This document shows positions 51,872 through 60,270 of a stretch of DNA of 64,000 nt, one piece after another. The stretch covers positions 62,001-126,000 of the forward strand of contig JAFEAE010000016.1 in assembly GCA_018266575.1 (NCBI GenBank), read 5' to 3'. The stretch comes from Bacteroidota bacterium. GTDB taxonomy: Bacteria > Bacteroidota > Bacteroidia > Chitinophagales > Chitinophagaceae. The first letter of the stretch is position 1, and the number at the start of each line of letters is the position of its first letter. The notes beneath the pieces were generated by a model. It did no database searches and was not told where the DNA came from. It saw only the letters and a program-made list of their open reading frames with translations. Position numbers and translations under genes: made by a program.

Positions 51872-52033
51872 ACCCGTTTTTAATCTCTGATTTTGCCTTT
51901 GAAGAACCCGAGGAACAATCTGGCAAGTCACCAATGTCCGTGAAAACTGCAACACTGTCGAACCAAGTTTCCAGGAAAAACAACCTTTTTTACCCCAGAT
52001 TCTGATAAGCCTCCTTAACGGGAGGTTTTTCTT
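51872..52033 (+). ncRNA. Candidate small structured RNA (unknown family)
   Basis: About 160 bases between a promoter-like sequence and a clear plus-strand terminator, with no gene upstream that the terminator could serve. AATCTGG (51917-51923) and CCAGATT (51995-52001) can pair at long range. I do not recognise 6S RNA, tmRNA, RNase P or SRP RNA in it. It could also be a non-functional relic. Confidence 0.35.
52007..52033 (+). terminator. Intrinsic terminator on the plus strand
   Basis: CCTCC (52010-52014) and GGAGG (52021-52025) pair around TTAACG, extended by AAG against TTT, followed by TTTTTCTTTT. No plus-strand CDS lies within 5 kb upstream. Confidence 0.75.
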
Positions 52034-52035
52034 TT

Positions 52036-52171
52036 GGATGATCGTTGGCCGATTATCGATGATCGACTCCTCTTTAAATTTTCGTGTTTTTTCTCATTAA
52101 TTTTTAAAAAAGTAAAAACAAGAAGATTGATTATAAGCCGATCATCGATCAACAATCATCGATCATCGCTG
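52036..52171. repeat. Paired-arm inverted repeat, GATCGATGATC words
   Basis: The left arm (52036-52069) contains TTATCGATGATCGACT and the right arm (52133-52171) GCCGATCATCGATCAACAAT. The hemJ stop codon (52156-52158) and last codons are in the right arm. Confidence 0.75.
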
Positions 52172-52710
52172 TGTTGCCCTCTTATAGCCTTATAAATCCT
52201 GATAGCGCTCATCAACACCACAATAAATGCAATGAGCCCTACCAAACCCCAAACCAAACTGATGCTTTGTTTAACAACAGCCAGCATTACAATAGCTACT
52301 AAAAAAATAGTTGCTACTTCATTCCAGATGCGGAGTTGTTGGGATGTGTATTTGTAAATGCCTTTTAATTGCTGTTTAAAAATTTTGTGCAACGAAATAA
52401 AATAGAGGTATAAAAAAAGAACGAAGATCAATTTGATAAGCAGCCATCTTCCCGGTTCATCAAATAATAATTTATCCCAACCTTCATTGAACATAACAAC
52501 AGGTCCGAGAATTAAAGTAAGGATTGCTGAAGGAATAGTGATGCCGTACCAGAGCCGCTTCATCATTACTTCGAATTGTTCATGCAAAATTTTTTTTGCT
52601 TCACCGGATTTTGATTCTGCTTCGGTATTGTAAATAAAAAGCCGCGGCATATAAAAAATACCGGCAAACCAGGTAATAACGAAGATGATATGGAGCGCTT
52701 TGAGATACAT
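52156..52710 (-). CDS. hemJ: Protoporphyrinogen IX oxidase HemJ-like
   Basis: A 184-residue membrane protein of the UPF0093/HemJ family. It begins MYLKALHIIFVITWFAGIFYMPRLF, with the conserved His at position 7, and has four or five helices. It would oxidise protoporphyrinogen IX to protoporphyrin IX, the step before HemH. It lies downstream of hemH on the same strand, opposite the hemA operon, so the location supports the assignment. Its C-terminal QHSDDR and stop are encoded by an inverted-repeat arm. Confidence 0.88.
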   Translation of the reverse strand: MYLKALHIIFVITWFAGIFYMPRLFIYNTEAESKSGEAKKILHEQFEVMMKRLWYGITIPSAILTLILGPVVMFNEGWDKLLFDEPGRWLLIKLIFVLFLYLYFISLHKIFKQQLKGIYKYTSQQLRIWNEVATIFLVAIVMLAVVKQSISLVWGLVGLIAFIVVLMSAIRIYKAIRGQHSDDR

Positions 52711-52711
52711 A

Positions 52712-52821
52712 CCCCTGACCCCTAAAGGAGAAATTTAAATTGCTTAAAAAATTTTTCTTTGTAAAATATTTTCAGATAAAAATTTATTTTGGTATTGCCA
52801 ATAGCCCTTTAGGGGTTGGGG
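52712..52821. repeat. Paired-arm inverted repeat between hemH and hemJ
   Basis: CCCCTGACCCCTAAAGGAG (52712-52730) faces CCCTTTAGGGGTTGGGG (52805-52821), 15 of 17 complementary. The hemH stop (52809-52811) and last codons (PNP) are in one arm, and the hemJ start is 2 bp from the other. Confidence 0.85.
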
Positions 52822-53834
52822 TTAATCCATTTTGCAATTGTTTTCACCCAAAGCGGGTTTACATTCAGGCATGGGATCATTTCATAACTTTCGCCACCTG
52901 CTTCCATGAATGTTTCTTTGCCACGCATCGCAATTTCTTCCAATGTTTCTAAACAATCGCTTACAAAAGCCGGACAAACAACAAGCAATTTTTTTATCCC
53001 TTCTTTTGGCATTTCTTCCAAACGAACATCAGTAAAGGGCTGCAGCCATCCCTTTCCCAAACGTGATTGAAAAGAAATACTGAATTTGTTGGCTGGAACA
53101 TTTAATTGTTGTGTTACTAATCTTGTTGTTTCAAAAACCTGGTGGCGATAACATGTTTGATGTGCAATTGAAGAAACATTACAACAATCATTTGTTTTCA
53201 AACAATGATTTCCTGTTGGGTCGCTTTTTCGGATATGCCTTCCCGGTACTCCGTGATAACTAAAAAGAAGATGGTCATACTCCTGCTGCAAATACGGGCG
53301 AATATTTTCGCTCAACGCATGAATATAATTCTGTTCGTTATAATATGGTTCTATGAAAGTAAGCCTGAAAGCATAATTGTTCTTTTTATAGACTTCCTTC
53401 GCATGTTCTACCGCAGTTTCATAAGATGACATTGCATAATGCGGATACAAGGGAACAGCAATTACTTCCTGTAAGCCAGGGATTTTCTTCAACAAATTAT
53501 TGTAAGCAGATTCAATGGTTGGGTTGCCATATCGCATTGCAATTTCAACCGGTTCTTCAACCTGTTTTTGCAAAGCTTCCCGCAATTGTTTTGTAAGAAC
53601 AACAAGCGGAGAGCCCTCTTTCGTCCAGATTGTTTTATATGCTTCTGCAGATTTTGGTGCACGTGAAGGAACAATAATGCCATCTACCAGGATTTTCCGG
53701 AATAAAAACGGATAATCGATCACCCTTCCATCCATTAAAAATTGCGACAAATATTTTTGTACATCTTTTACTTCGGTAGAATCCGGCGAACCGAGATTCA
53801 TTAATATAATTCCGCGTTTTGTTTGTTCTGCCAT
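52809..53834 (-). CDS. hemH: Ferrochelatase
   Basis: A 341-residue ferrochelatase. RGIILMNLGSPDS is the N-terminus, SYHGVPGRHIRKSDP holds the metal-binding His and FQSRLGKGWLQPFTD is the second conserved block. It inserts Fe2+ into protoporphyrin IX. ATG 53834 is chosen over an in-frame TTG at 53852, because the -7 box TACATTTG (53850-53857) overlaps the latter. The C-terminal INPNP comes from a repeat arm. Confidence 0.96.
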   Translation of the reverse strand: MAEQTKRGIILMNLGSPDSTEVKDVQKYLSQFLMDGRVIDYPFLFRKILVDGIIVPSRAPKSAEAYKTIWTKEGSPLVVLTKQLREALQKQVEEPVEIAMRYGNPTIESAYNNLLKKIPGLQEVIAVPLYPHYAMSSYETAVEHAKEVYKKNNYAFRLTFIEPYYNEQNYIHALSENIRPYLQQEYDHLLFSYHGVPGRHIRKSDPTGNHCLKTNDCCNVSSIAHQTCYRHQVFETTRLVTQQLNVPANKFSISFQSRLGKGWLQPFTDVRLEEMPKEGIKKLLVVCPAFVSDCLETLEEIAMRGKETFMEAGGESYEMIPCLNVNPLWVKTIAKWINPNP

Positions 53835-53849
53835 AATTAAAATAGTTTG

Positions 53850-53857
53850 CAAATGTA
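53850..53857 (-). promoter_or_regulatory. Candidate -7 box of hemH
   Basis: TACATTTG on the minus strand matches TAnnTTTG and places the start site about 10 bases before the ATG. A T-rich stretch lies upstream but no clean -33 TTTG. Confidence 0.5.
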
Positions 53858-54031
53858 ATTACTGCAACGCAGCAAAAAATACCTTGTAAAATAATTGATG
53901 TACGAAAACCCTTGCCCAGTCGGATTTTCACCAGCAAATATGATGTTAATCAATGGATGAAGTGACAAGAATCAGCCGGACAAATGACATTGCGGTGACA
54001 CAAAAATGCGGCTTTTAAAATCTGCAGCCAC

Positions 54032-54039
54032 TACTTTTG
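54032..54039 (+). promoter_or_regulatory. Candidate -7 box of the hemA operon
   Basis: TACTTTTG matches TAnnTTTG. The leader would be about 20 bases before the hemA ATG at 54065. No clear -33 TTTG. It drives the plus-strand heme genes opposite hemH. Confidence 0.5.
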
Positions 54040-54064
54040 CGTAATCTTTATATAAGACGGAAAG

Positions 54065-55285
54065 ATGGGAAATAAACCGATTGACATATCAAAATTTTTT
54101 ATCGCAGGTATTAACTACAAAAAGACTGATGCCGCTGTTCGCGGGCAGTTTGCCATCAGTAACGAACAATACCTGCAGATACTGTCTTTAGCACCTTCGT
54201 ATGGTGTGCATGAATTATTTATTCTTTCAACCTGCAACCGCACGGAGATTTACGGTTTTGCAGAAAACGTTTCCCAGTTGATCGACCTATTGTGTACACA
54301 AACAAAAAGTTCAAAAGAGCTTTTTATTAATTCTGCTTATATTAAAAACGGCATTAGCGCTATTGAACATTTGTTCAACGTTGCTGCAGGATTGGATTCG
54401 CAGATTTTGGGCGATTATGAAATTGTAGGACAAATAAAACAAGCCGTGAAATTTTCCAAAGAACAAAATTTTATCGGTGCATTTATGGAGAGATTATTCA
54501 ACTGCGTTTTGCAATCTTCAAAGGCGATCAAGAACCAAACAGAACTCAGTGGAGGAACAGTTTCCGTTTCGTTCGCTGCTGTTCAATATATAAAAGAGAA
54601 TGTACAAAATATTTCCGCGAAAAAAATATTGCTCATTGGTACCGGAAAAATCGGGCGCAATACCTGCAAGAACTTAGTCGATTATCTGGATACAAAAAAT
54701 ATCACATTGATCAACCGCTCAGGGGAAAAATCTTCTTCGCTGGCAGATGAACTCGGATTAAAGAGTGCTTCATTTGATTTAATAAATAAAGAAATAAGAA
54801 ATGCAGATGTGATCATTGTAGCTACAAATGCAGAAGAACCAATTATAACAAAAGCTGATTTAACTGGTTCAAACGAAAAATTACTGATTGACCTATCGAT
54901 ACCTAATAATATAGAAGCAGCAGCAAAAGAGTTAACGCATATTCACCTGGTAAATGTGGATGACCTTTCGAAGATCAACGACGCAACGTTGCAGAAACGC
55001 GAAGCAGAAGTACCACAGGCAAAACAGATTATTGCAGAACATATTGCTGAGTTTATGGATTGGCACGAAATGCGCAAACATGTGCCTGTGTTAAAAGCTG
55101 TGAAAACAAAGCTTAACGAAATTCATTCCAACCCGTTATTTTCTTCTGATAAAATAAATTCTCCTGTGACCAATACGGAAGAAAAAATTCAAAAAATTAT
55201 TAATGGCATGGCTTCAAAAATGCGCCGTAAGAATACACAAGGCTGTCATTATATCGAAGCAATCAATGATTTTATTACAAACTAA
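54065..55285 (+). CDS. hemA: Glutamyl-tRNA reductase
   Basis: A 406-residue GluTR. The catalytic Cys57 is in ILSTCNRTEIYGF; the NADPH domain has KKILLIGTGKIGRNTCKNL. It reduces glutamyl-tRNA to glutamate-1-semialdehyde, the first committed step of the C5 pathway. First gene of the plus-strand heme operon. An inverted repeat separates it from hemC. Confidence 0.96.
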   Translation: MGNKPIDISKFFIAGINYKKTDAAVRGQFAISNEQYLQILSLAPSYGVHELFILSTCNRTEIYGFAENVSQLIDLLCTQTKSSKELFINSAYIKNGISAIEHLFNVAAGLDSQILGDYEIVGQIKQAVKFSKEQNFIGAFMERLFNCVLQSSKAIKNQTELSGGTVSVSFAAVQYIKENVQNISAKKILLIGTGKIGRNTCKNLVDYLDTKNITLINRSGEKSSSLADELGLKSASFDLINKEIRNADVIIVATNAEEPIITKADLTGSNEKLLIDLSIPNNIEAAAKELTHIHLVNVDDLSKINDATLQKREAEVPQAKQIIAEHIAEFMDWHEMRKHVPVLKAVKTKLNEIHSNPLFSSDKINSPVTNTEEKIQKIINGMASKMRRKNTQGCHYIEAINDFITN

Positions 55286-55287
55286 CT

Positions 55288-55382
55288 TTGTGAGTAGTGA
55301 GTGGTCAGTAGTGAGTAGTAAGTGTTTCAAAAAAATGTCATTTCACCAGCGTATTACTCACTACTGACTACTCACAATTCAC
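55288..55382. repeat. Paired-arm inverted repeat between hemA and hemC
   Basis: The left arm (55288-55324) has GTGAGTGGTCAGTAGTGAGT and the right arm (55351-55382) ACTCACTACTGACTACTCAC, complements with two mismatches in 24. The words are GAGTAGT/GTCAGTA. It interrupts an operon without a terminator-like T-run. Confidence 0.85.
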
Positions 55383-55389
55383 TAAAACA

Positions 55390-56337
55390 ATGAACAACCT
55401 GCTTAAAATAGGCACACGCGAAAGTCAGCTCGCTGTTTGGCAAGCTACGTTGGTAAAAGATTTACTGCAACAACATGGAGTGCAAAGCGAATTGGTATTC
55501 ATAAAAAGTGAAGGGGATATTGATTTGAAAACACCATTGTATGAAATGGGCGTTCAGGGTATTTTCACAAAAACATTGGATGCCGCATTATTAAACAACC
55601 GGATCAATATTGCTGTGCATTCAATGAAAGATGTACCTACGCAATTAGCAAACGGGATTTCACAGGCTGCAGTTCTGAAAAGAGGAAATTATAAAGATAT
55701 TCTTGTGGTCAATCGTCAATGGTCAACGGTCAATGAACTATTAAGCTCACCATTTACCACTCACCATTCACCACTCACGGTTGCCACTTCCAGCATCCGC
55801 CGTAAATCCCAATGGCTGCACAGATATCCGCAGCATCAAATACAAAATCTTCGCGGCAATGTGAATACGAGGCTGCAAAAATTAGAAACAGAAAATTGGG
55901 ATGCAGCAATTTTTGCAGCAGCAGGTTTGGAAAGAATAAACCTTCGCCCGGAAAATTCTATTGAGCTGGATTGGATGTTACCGGCGCCTTCACAAGGCGC
56001 AATAATGGTTGTTTGCAGGGATGAAGATAATGATGCAAAAGAAAAATGTGCATTGCTACATGATGAATCAACTGCATTATGTACAAAAATTGAACGTGAT
56101 TTTTTACGGACATTACTTGGCGGATGTTCAACGCCAATAAGCGCTTTGGCAGAAATTGAAGAAGGTGAATTGTTTTTCCGTGGCAATATTTTATCGCTCG
56201 ATGGAAAGCAGAAACAGGAAATAGAAAAAATATTGCCTGTTGACCTGGCAACAAATATTGGTAAAGAAGCTGCGGTTGAATTATTGCAAAACGGCGGACA
56301 GGAAATAGCAGACAGCATTCGTAATGCATCAAAATAA
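55390..56337 (+). CDS. hemC: Porphobilinogen deaminase (hydroxymethylbilane synthase)
   Basis: A 315-residue HemC. HSMKDVPT holds the catalytic Asp81, VATSSIRRKSQ the substrate-binding Arg residues and LGGCSTPIS the cofactor-bearing Cys246. It joins four porphobilinogens into hydroxymethylbilane. Between VNR (109) and VATSS (131) it carries about 9 residues more than E. coli HemC; that loop (with SPFTTHHSPLT) is encoded by an inverted repeat like those between genes. It overlaps hemD by 14 bp. Confidence 0.96.
   Translation: MNNLLKIGTRESQLAVWQATLVKDLLQQHGVQSELVFIKSEGDIDLKTPLYEMGVQGIFTKTLDAALLNNRINIAVHSMKDVPTQLANGISQAAVLKRGNYKDILVVNRQWSTVNELLSSPFTTHHSPLTVATSSIRRKSQWLHRYPQHQIQNLRGNVNTRLQKLETENWDAAIFAAAGLERINLRPENSIELDWMLPAPSQGAIMVVCRDEDNDAKEKCALLHDESTALCTKIERDFLRTLLGGCSTPISALAEIEEGELFFRGNILSLDGKQKQEIEKILPVDLATNIGKEAAVELLQNGGQEIADSIRNASK
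55707..55780 (+). repeat. Paired-arm inverted repeat in frame inside hemC
   Basis: The left arm (55707-55735) is made of GGTCAAT-like words and the right arm (55746-55780) of CACCATT/CACTCAC words. Aligned as reverse complements they match 20 of 28 bases. The words recur at 9160-9185 and 57031-57055. Length and frame keep hemC open. Confidence 0.8.
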
Positions 56338-57043
56338 ATTCACGATATTATCCACACGGCCATTACCGGAAATGCTTCTGCAAAAAGCCGCAGAGAAAAA
56401 TATATTGATAGATGTGGTTCCTTTCATTGAAACAGAACCGGTAATTAATGAAGAGTTGAAAAGAAGTATCACTTCATTAACCAATCAGGATTTAACGGTT
56501 GTATTCACCAGCATGAATGCCGTTGATGCTGTTGGAAAATATTTGAATGGCATTAAGCCAAACTGGAGAATATTCTGCATAGGTTCAGCTACAAAAAAAT
56601 TTGTTACAAGCTTTTTTGATGAAAAGAATATTTCAGGGATTGCTGATGCCGCAAGTACTTTGGCTGATTTAATCATTGATCAAAAAAATATATCTTTCGT
56701 TGTATTTTTTTGCGGAGATAAAAGAAGAGATGAATTACCGGGGAAATTAAGGCAGCATAATATTGAGGTTAAAGAAATTGAGGTCTATAAAACTTTTGAA
56801 ACTGCGCATCAAATTAAGAGATCGTATGATGCCATTTTATTTTATAGCCCAAGCGCAGTAAACAGTTTTTTTTCAGTGAACAAGACTGATAACAAAACAA
56901 TATTATTCGCAATCGGAAAAACTACTGCAAGTGAAATAAAAAGATTCGGCAACAATAAAATAATAATTGCCGACGAACCATCGAAAGAACTACTGGCAGA
57001 GCAGGCAATAAACTATTTTCAAACATACTTAACTCACCATTGA
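56324..57043 (+). CDS. hemD: Uroporphyrinogen-III synthase
   Basis: A 239-residue two-lobed protein. Family identity is low, as usual, but VVFTSMNAVDAVGKYL, FFCGDKRRDELPGKLR and FYSPSAVNSFFSV match HemD blocks, and it stands between hemC and hemE. It closes hydroxymethylbilane with ring D inversion. The C-terminal TYLTHH and stop are encoded by a repeat arm. Confidence 0.92.
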   Translation: MHQNKFTILSTRPLPEMLLQKAAEKNILIDVVPFIETEPVINEELKRSITSLTNQDLTVVFTSMNAVDAVGKYLNGIKPNWRIFCIGSATKKFVTSFFDEKNISGIADAASTLADLIIDQKNISFVVFFCGDKRRDELPGKLRQHNIEVKEIEVYKTFETAHQIKRSYDAILFYSPSAVNSFFSVNKTDNKTILFAIGKTTASEIKRFGNNKIIIADEPSKELLAEQAINYFQTYLTHH

Positions 57044-57055
57044 CCACTCACAACC
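57031..57055 (+). repeat. Single repeat arm at the hemD/hemE junction
   Basis: ACTCACCATTGACCACTCAC has the same words as the hemC element, but no partner arm was found nearby. It contains the hemD stop (57041-57043) and ends just before the hemE ATG. Confidence 0.6.
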
Positions 57056-57058
57056 CAA

Positions 57059-58090
57059 ATGCTTAAAAACGATTTATTATTAAGAACATTAAAAAGAGAA
57101 ACAACAGAACGGACACCGGTATGGATGATGCGCCAGGCAGGAAGATATTTACCTGAATACATAAAACTGCGTGAAAAATACTCTTTCTTTGAACGTGTGC
57201 AAAATCCGCAACTGACATGCGAAATAACTATCCAGCCGATTGATATTATCGGCGTGGACGCGGCAATTTTATTTTCGGATATACTGGTAGTGCCGCAGGC
57301 AATGGGATTAGAAGTGCAATTGATAGAAAGCAAAGGCCCGTTTCTTCCCGAACCGGTCAAAACAAAAAATGACCTCAAAAGAATTTGTGTACCCAATGTT
57401 CACGAAACACTGGGATATGTTTTTGATGCCATCAAATTAATAAAACAGGAATTGAACGGAAGGGTACCGCTTATTGGTTTTGCAGGTGCCCCGTGGACAA
57501 TTCTTTGTTATATGGTGCAGGGAAAAGGAAGCAAAACGTTTGATGAGGCAAAAGCATTTTGTTATACGCAACCCGGGTTAGCGCATCAGTTATTACAGAT
57601 GATTACTGATACAACAATTGCATATTTAAAAGAGCAGGTAAAAGCAGGTGCAGACGCCATTCAGATCTTTGATAGCTGGGGGGGATTATTAAGCAAATAT
57701 GATTTTGAAAATATTTCTTTAAAATATATCAGGCAAATTGTTACTGCTTTAAAAGATGAAGTTCCTGTTATCATCTTTGCAAAAGGTGCGTGGTACAGTT
57801 TGAAAGAGATGAGTGAAACCGGTGCAGCCTGCCTGGGCATTGACTGGTGCATTGAGCCGCAGATGGCAAGAAAATTTTCGGGAGATAAAATTTCTTTACA
57901 GGGAAATTTTGACCCTGCGAAATTATTATCACCGATTCCTGAAATCAAAAAAGAAGTAATGCAGATGTTGAATGCTTTTGGAAAAGGGAAACATATCGCA
58001 AATCTCGGTCACGGTATTTTGCCAAATGTTCCGGTTGACCATGCGAAAGCATTTGTGAATACAGTTAAGGAATTTGAAATTAAACCTTAA
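57059..58090 (+). CDS. hemE: Uroporphyrinogen decarboxylase
   Basis: A 343-residue Hem[17 protein letters not shown] carries the N-terminal active-site Arg residues; [16 protein letters not shown] and FDSWGGLLS are later family motifs. It removes four carboxyl groups from uroporphyrinogen III to give coproporphyrinogen III. It is followed by a dispersed repeat before hemF. Confidence 0.97.
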   Translation: MLKNDLLLRTLKRETTERTPVWMMRQAGRYLPEYIKLREKYSFFERVQNPQLTCEITIQPIDIIGVDAAILFSDILVVPQAMGLEVQLIESKGPFLPEPVKTKNDLKRICVPNVHETLGYVFDAIKLIKQELNGRVPLIGFAGAPWTILCYMVQGKGSKTFDEAKAFCYTQPGLAHQLLQMITDTTIAYLKEQVKAGADAIQIFDSWGGLLSKYDFENISLKYIRQIVTALKDEVPVIIFAKGAWYSLKEMSETGAACLGIDWCIEPQMARKFSGDKISLQGNFDPAKLLSPIPEIKKEVMQMLNAFGKGKHIANLGHGILPNVPVDHAKAFVNTVKEFEIKP

Positions 58091-58091
58091 G

Positions 58092-58150
58092 CTCAATAGC
58101 AGCACAACCGATGAACGTAATGCGACGCAACGATGTTAAATAGAATTACA
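58092..58150 (+). repeat. Dispersed repeat, copy 4, no palindrome
   Basis: CTCAATAGCAGCACAACCGA, then ACGTAATGCGAC joined directly to GCAACGATGTTAAATAG. With copy 5 it forms a subtype with CAGCACAACCGATGAACG in place of CAGTACAAG. Confidence 0.75.
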
Positions 58151-58176
58151 AAAGCCGGTTACCTAAAAAAACTTTC

Positions 58177-59139
58177 ATGAATAAAAGCAACCCAAAAATA
58201 CCGGGAATAAAATTCAGGGATGAATGGATTGATTTTATTCATGGCCTTCAAAATAAAATTTGTGCCGCACTGGAAGCTGTTGATGGCAACGCTAAATTTA
58301 TCGAAGACAAATGGCAACGCAATCCTGACGGCGAAGGTGGCGGTGGAAAAACAAGAGTGATCTCAAATGGAAATGTATTTGAGAAAGGCGGCGTAAACAC
58401 TTCTGTCGTTTATGGTGAACTCTCTAGTAAAATGCGTGAAGTATTGCATATTCCGCTTTCATCGCCATCAAAAAACTGGTTTGCTTGCGGGCTGAGCCTG
58501 GTTATTCACCCATATAATCCTTTTGTGCCAACTGTTCATTGCAACTATCGCTATTTTGAGTTGACAGATAATGATGGAAATGTTACCGATTGCTGGTTTG
58601 GTGGCGGCACAGATTTAACGCCGTATTATTTATTTGAAGAAGACGGGAAGCATTTTCACCGGGTCTATAAAAATACGTGTGATCAGTTTGATGAAAAATT
58701 TTATCCGCTGTTTAAAAAATATTGTGATGATTATTTTGTGAATACACATCGTAATGATGAGCGACGCGGCATCGGTGGGATCTTTTATGATCATCGTAAA
58801 CCGGATGAAATTCAAGATCTTGATTTCTGGTTTAATTTTTCAAAAAACTGCGGCAATGCATTCATCGATGCATATGTTCCTATTGTCGAGCGAAGGAAAA
58901 ATTCACCATTTACTATTGACCATAAGCATTGGCAGGAAATAAGAAGGGGAAGATATGTTGAGTTCAATCTTTTGCACGACAGGGGAACATTATTTGGATT
59001 AAAATCAAACGGAAGAACAGAAAGTATTTTGATGAGCCTTCCGCCAACTGTGCGATTTGAATATAATTACCAACCGCTGAAAGGCACACCGGAAGCGGAT
59101 TTGGTTGAAGTGTGTTTGAAGCCAAGAGATTGGGTGTAA
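58177..59139 (+). CDS. hemF: Oxygen-dependent coproporphyrinogen III oxidase
   Basis: A 320-residue HemF. WFGGGTDLTPYYLFEEDG and FNLLHDRGTLFGLKSNGR are strong family signatures. It converts coproporphyrinogen III to protoporphyrinogen IX using oxygen, which implies aerobic life or at least an aerobic branch (an oxygen-independent HemN may exist elsewhere). The product feeds HemJ and HemH, encoded in the opposite operon. Confidence 0.97.
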   Translation: MNKSNPKIPGIKFRDEWIDFIHGLQNKICAALEAVDGNAKFIEDKWQRNPDGEGGGGKTRVISNGNVFEKGGVNTSVVYGELSSKMREVLHIPLSSPSKNWFACGLSLVIHPYNPFVPTVHCNYRYFELTDNDGNVTDCWFGGGTDLTPYYLFEEDGKHFHRVYKNTCDQFDEKFYPLFKKYCDDYFVNTHRNDERRGIGGIFYDHRKPDEIQDLDFWFNFSKNCGNAFIDAYVPIVERRKNSPFTIDHKHWQEIRRGRYVEFNLLHDRGTLFGLKSNGRTESILMSLPPTVRFEYNYQPLKGTPEADLVEVCLKPRDWV

Positions 59140-59202
59140 TTAATTCAAAAGTCAAAATTAAAAAGTTAAAATTTTGACTTTTACTTTTTTACTTTTTAAT
59201 TA
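59140..59202. repeat. AT-rich inverted repeat between hemF and hemB
   Basis: AAAAGTCAAAATT (59147-59159) and AATTTTGACTTTT (59170-59182) are exact complements; outer TAATTA and AAAAAGT words extend the match. It fills nearly the whole gap. Confidence 0.75.
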
Positions 59203-59208
59203 GAAAAA

Positions 59209-60186
59209 ATGTATTTACAAAAACGCAACCGGATTCTTCGCAGCTGTGCTTCCATAAGAAGCCTTGTTGCAGAAACAACATTGACTTCAAACGATTTCAT
59301 CGTTCCGCTTTTTATTGATGAAGGAGAAAATGTGAAAACGGAAATTGCTTCCATGCCGGGTTATTACCGGAATAGTTTGGATGTTACTATCAGGGAAGTT
59401 AAAGAGCTTTGGAGTATGGGTTTGAAAAGTGTTTTATTGTTTGTGAAAGCGAAAGATGAAACAAAAGATAACACCGGCAAAGAAGCCTGGAATAAAAACG
59501 GATTGATGCAACGCAGCATTAAAGCCATTAAAGATTCGTTGCCGGAAATGCTTGTGATGACGGATGTAGCGTTGGATCCGTATTCTTCCTATGGCCATGA
59601 TGGAATAGTAAAAGATGGTGAAATTCTGAATGATGAAACAGTGGAAGCGTTAGTGAAAATGAGTATCAGCCATGCAGAAGCAGGTGCAGATTTTGTTGCG
59701 CCAAGCGATATGATGGATGGAAGAATTGGTGCGATCCGCAAAGGCCTGGAAGAAAATAATTTTACGAAAGTTGGTATCATGAGCTATAGCGCAAAATACG
59801 CGTCCTGTTTTTATGGCCCTTTCCGTGATGCGCTGGATTCCGCTCCCGGATTTGGCGATAAGAAAACATACCAGATGAATTATGCCAATCGTATTGAAGC
59901 GATAAAAGAAGCGCAACAGGATGTTGAAGAAGGTGCTGACATTGTGATGGTAAAACCTGCGCTTGCATATCTGGATATCATCCGGGAAGTAAAAAATAGT
60001 GTACACGTGCCCGTTAGTGCCTATAATATCAGCGGGGAATATGCCATGATAAAAGCAGCAGCAAAAATGGGATGGATTGATGAGAACAAAGCTATCCTTG
60101 AAACATTAACGGCAATCAAACGTGCAGGCGCAGATCTGATAGCGACGTATTTCGCGAAAGACGCGGTGGGCTTACTAAATAAATAA
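59209..60186 (+). CDS. hemB: Delta-aminolevulinic acid dehydratase (porphobilinogen synthase)
   Basis: A 325-residue HemB. SYSAKYASCFYGPFRDA and VKPALAYLDIIREV carry the two active-site lysines. The metal loop reads DPYSSYGHDG, without the three Cys of zinc-type enzymes, so a Mg/K-type active site is expected. It condenses two aminolevulinates into porphobilinogen. It lies before hemL, the enzyme of the preceding step. Confidence 0.96.
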   Translation: MYLQKRNRILRSCASIRSLVAETTLTSNDFIVPLFIDEGENVKTEIASMPGYYRNSLDVTIREVKELWSMGLKSVLLFVKAKDETKDNTGKEAWNKNGLMQRSIKAIKDSLPEMLVMTDVALDPYSSYGHDGIVKDGEILNDETVEALVKMSISHAEAGADFVAPSDMMDGRIGAIRKGLEENNFTKVGIMSYSAKYASCFYGPFRDALDSAPGFGDKKTYQMNYANRIEAIKEAQQDVEEGADIVMVKPALAYLDIIREVKNSVHVPVSAYNISGEYAMIKAAAKMGWIDENKAILETLTAIKRAGADLIATYFAKDAVGLLNK

Positions 60187-60246
60187 ACCACATAGGCACA
60201 GAGAAACATAGATCATCATTACTATGTGCCTATCTCTCTATGTGGT
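60187..60246. repeat. Paired-arm inverted repeat, ACCACATAG type
   Basis: ACCACATAGGCACAGAGAAA (from 60187) faces CTATCTCTCTATGTGGT (to 60246), with CATAG/CTATG closing the inner part. It resembles the element at 4153-4236. It lies before the true hemL start. Confidence 0.78.
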
Positions 60247-60270
60247 AAAAAAAGATTGAAACAATTACCG

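Larger units (their letters stand above)
51360..52155. other. 796-bp gene-poor region between ileS and hemJ
   Basis: It holds the ileS -7 box (51428-51435), a 27-codon open frame (51621-51704, MELIRQKSKI...) without support, a candidate small-RNA gene (about 51872-52033) and the left part of an inverted repeat (52036-52171). No tRNA or known riboswitch was recognised. It is the longest gene-free stretch in the window. Confidence 0.6.

Noticed and set aside
51872-52033. tmRNA, RNase P, SRP or 6S RNA
   Set aside because: None of their conserved sequence blocks could be seen; only the generic small-RNA call is kept.
55707-55780. hemC insert as a sequencing or assembly error
   Set aside because: The frame is preserved, flanking motifs are intact and similar words occur at several independent loci.
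60226-60270. Upstream ATG for hemL
   Set aside because: It begins inside an inverted-repeat arm; the family N-terminus fits the ATG at 60271.
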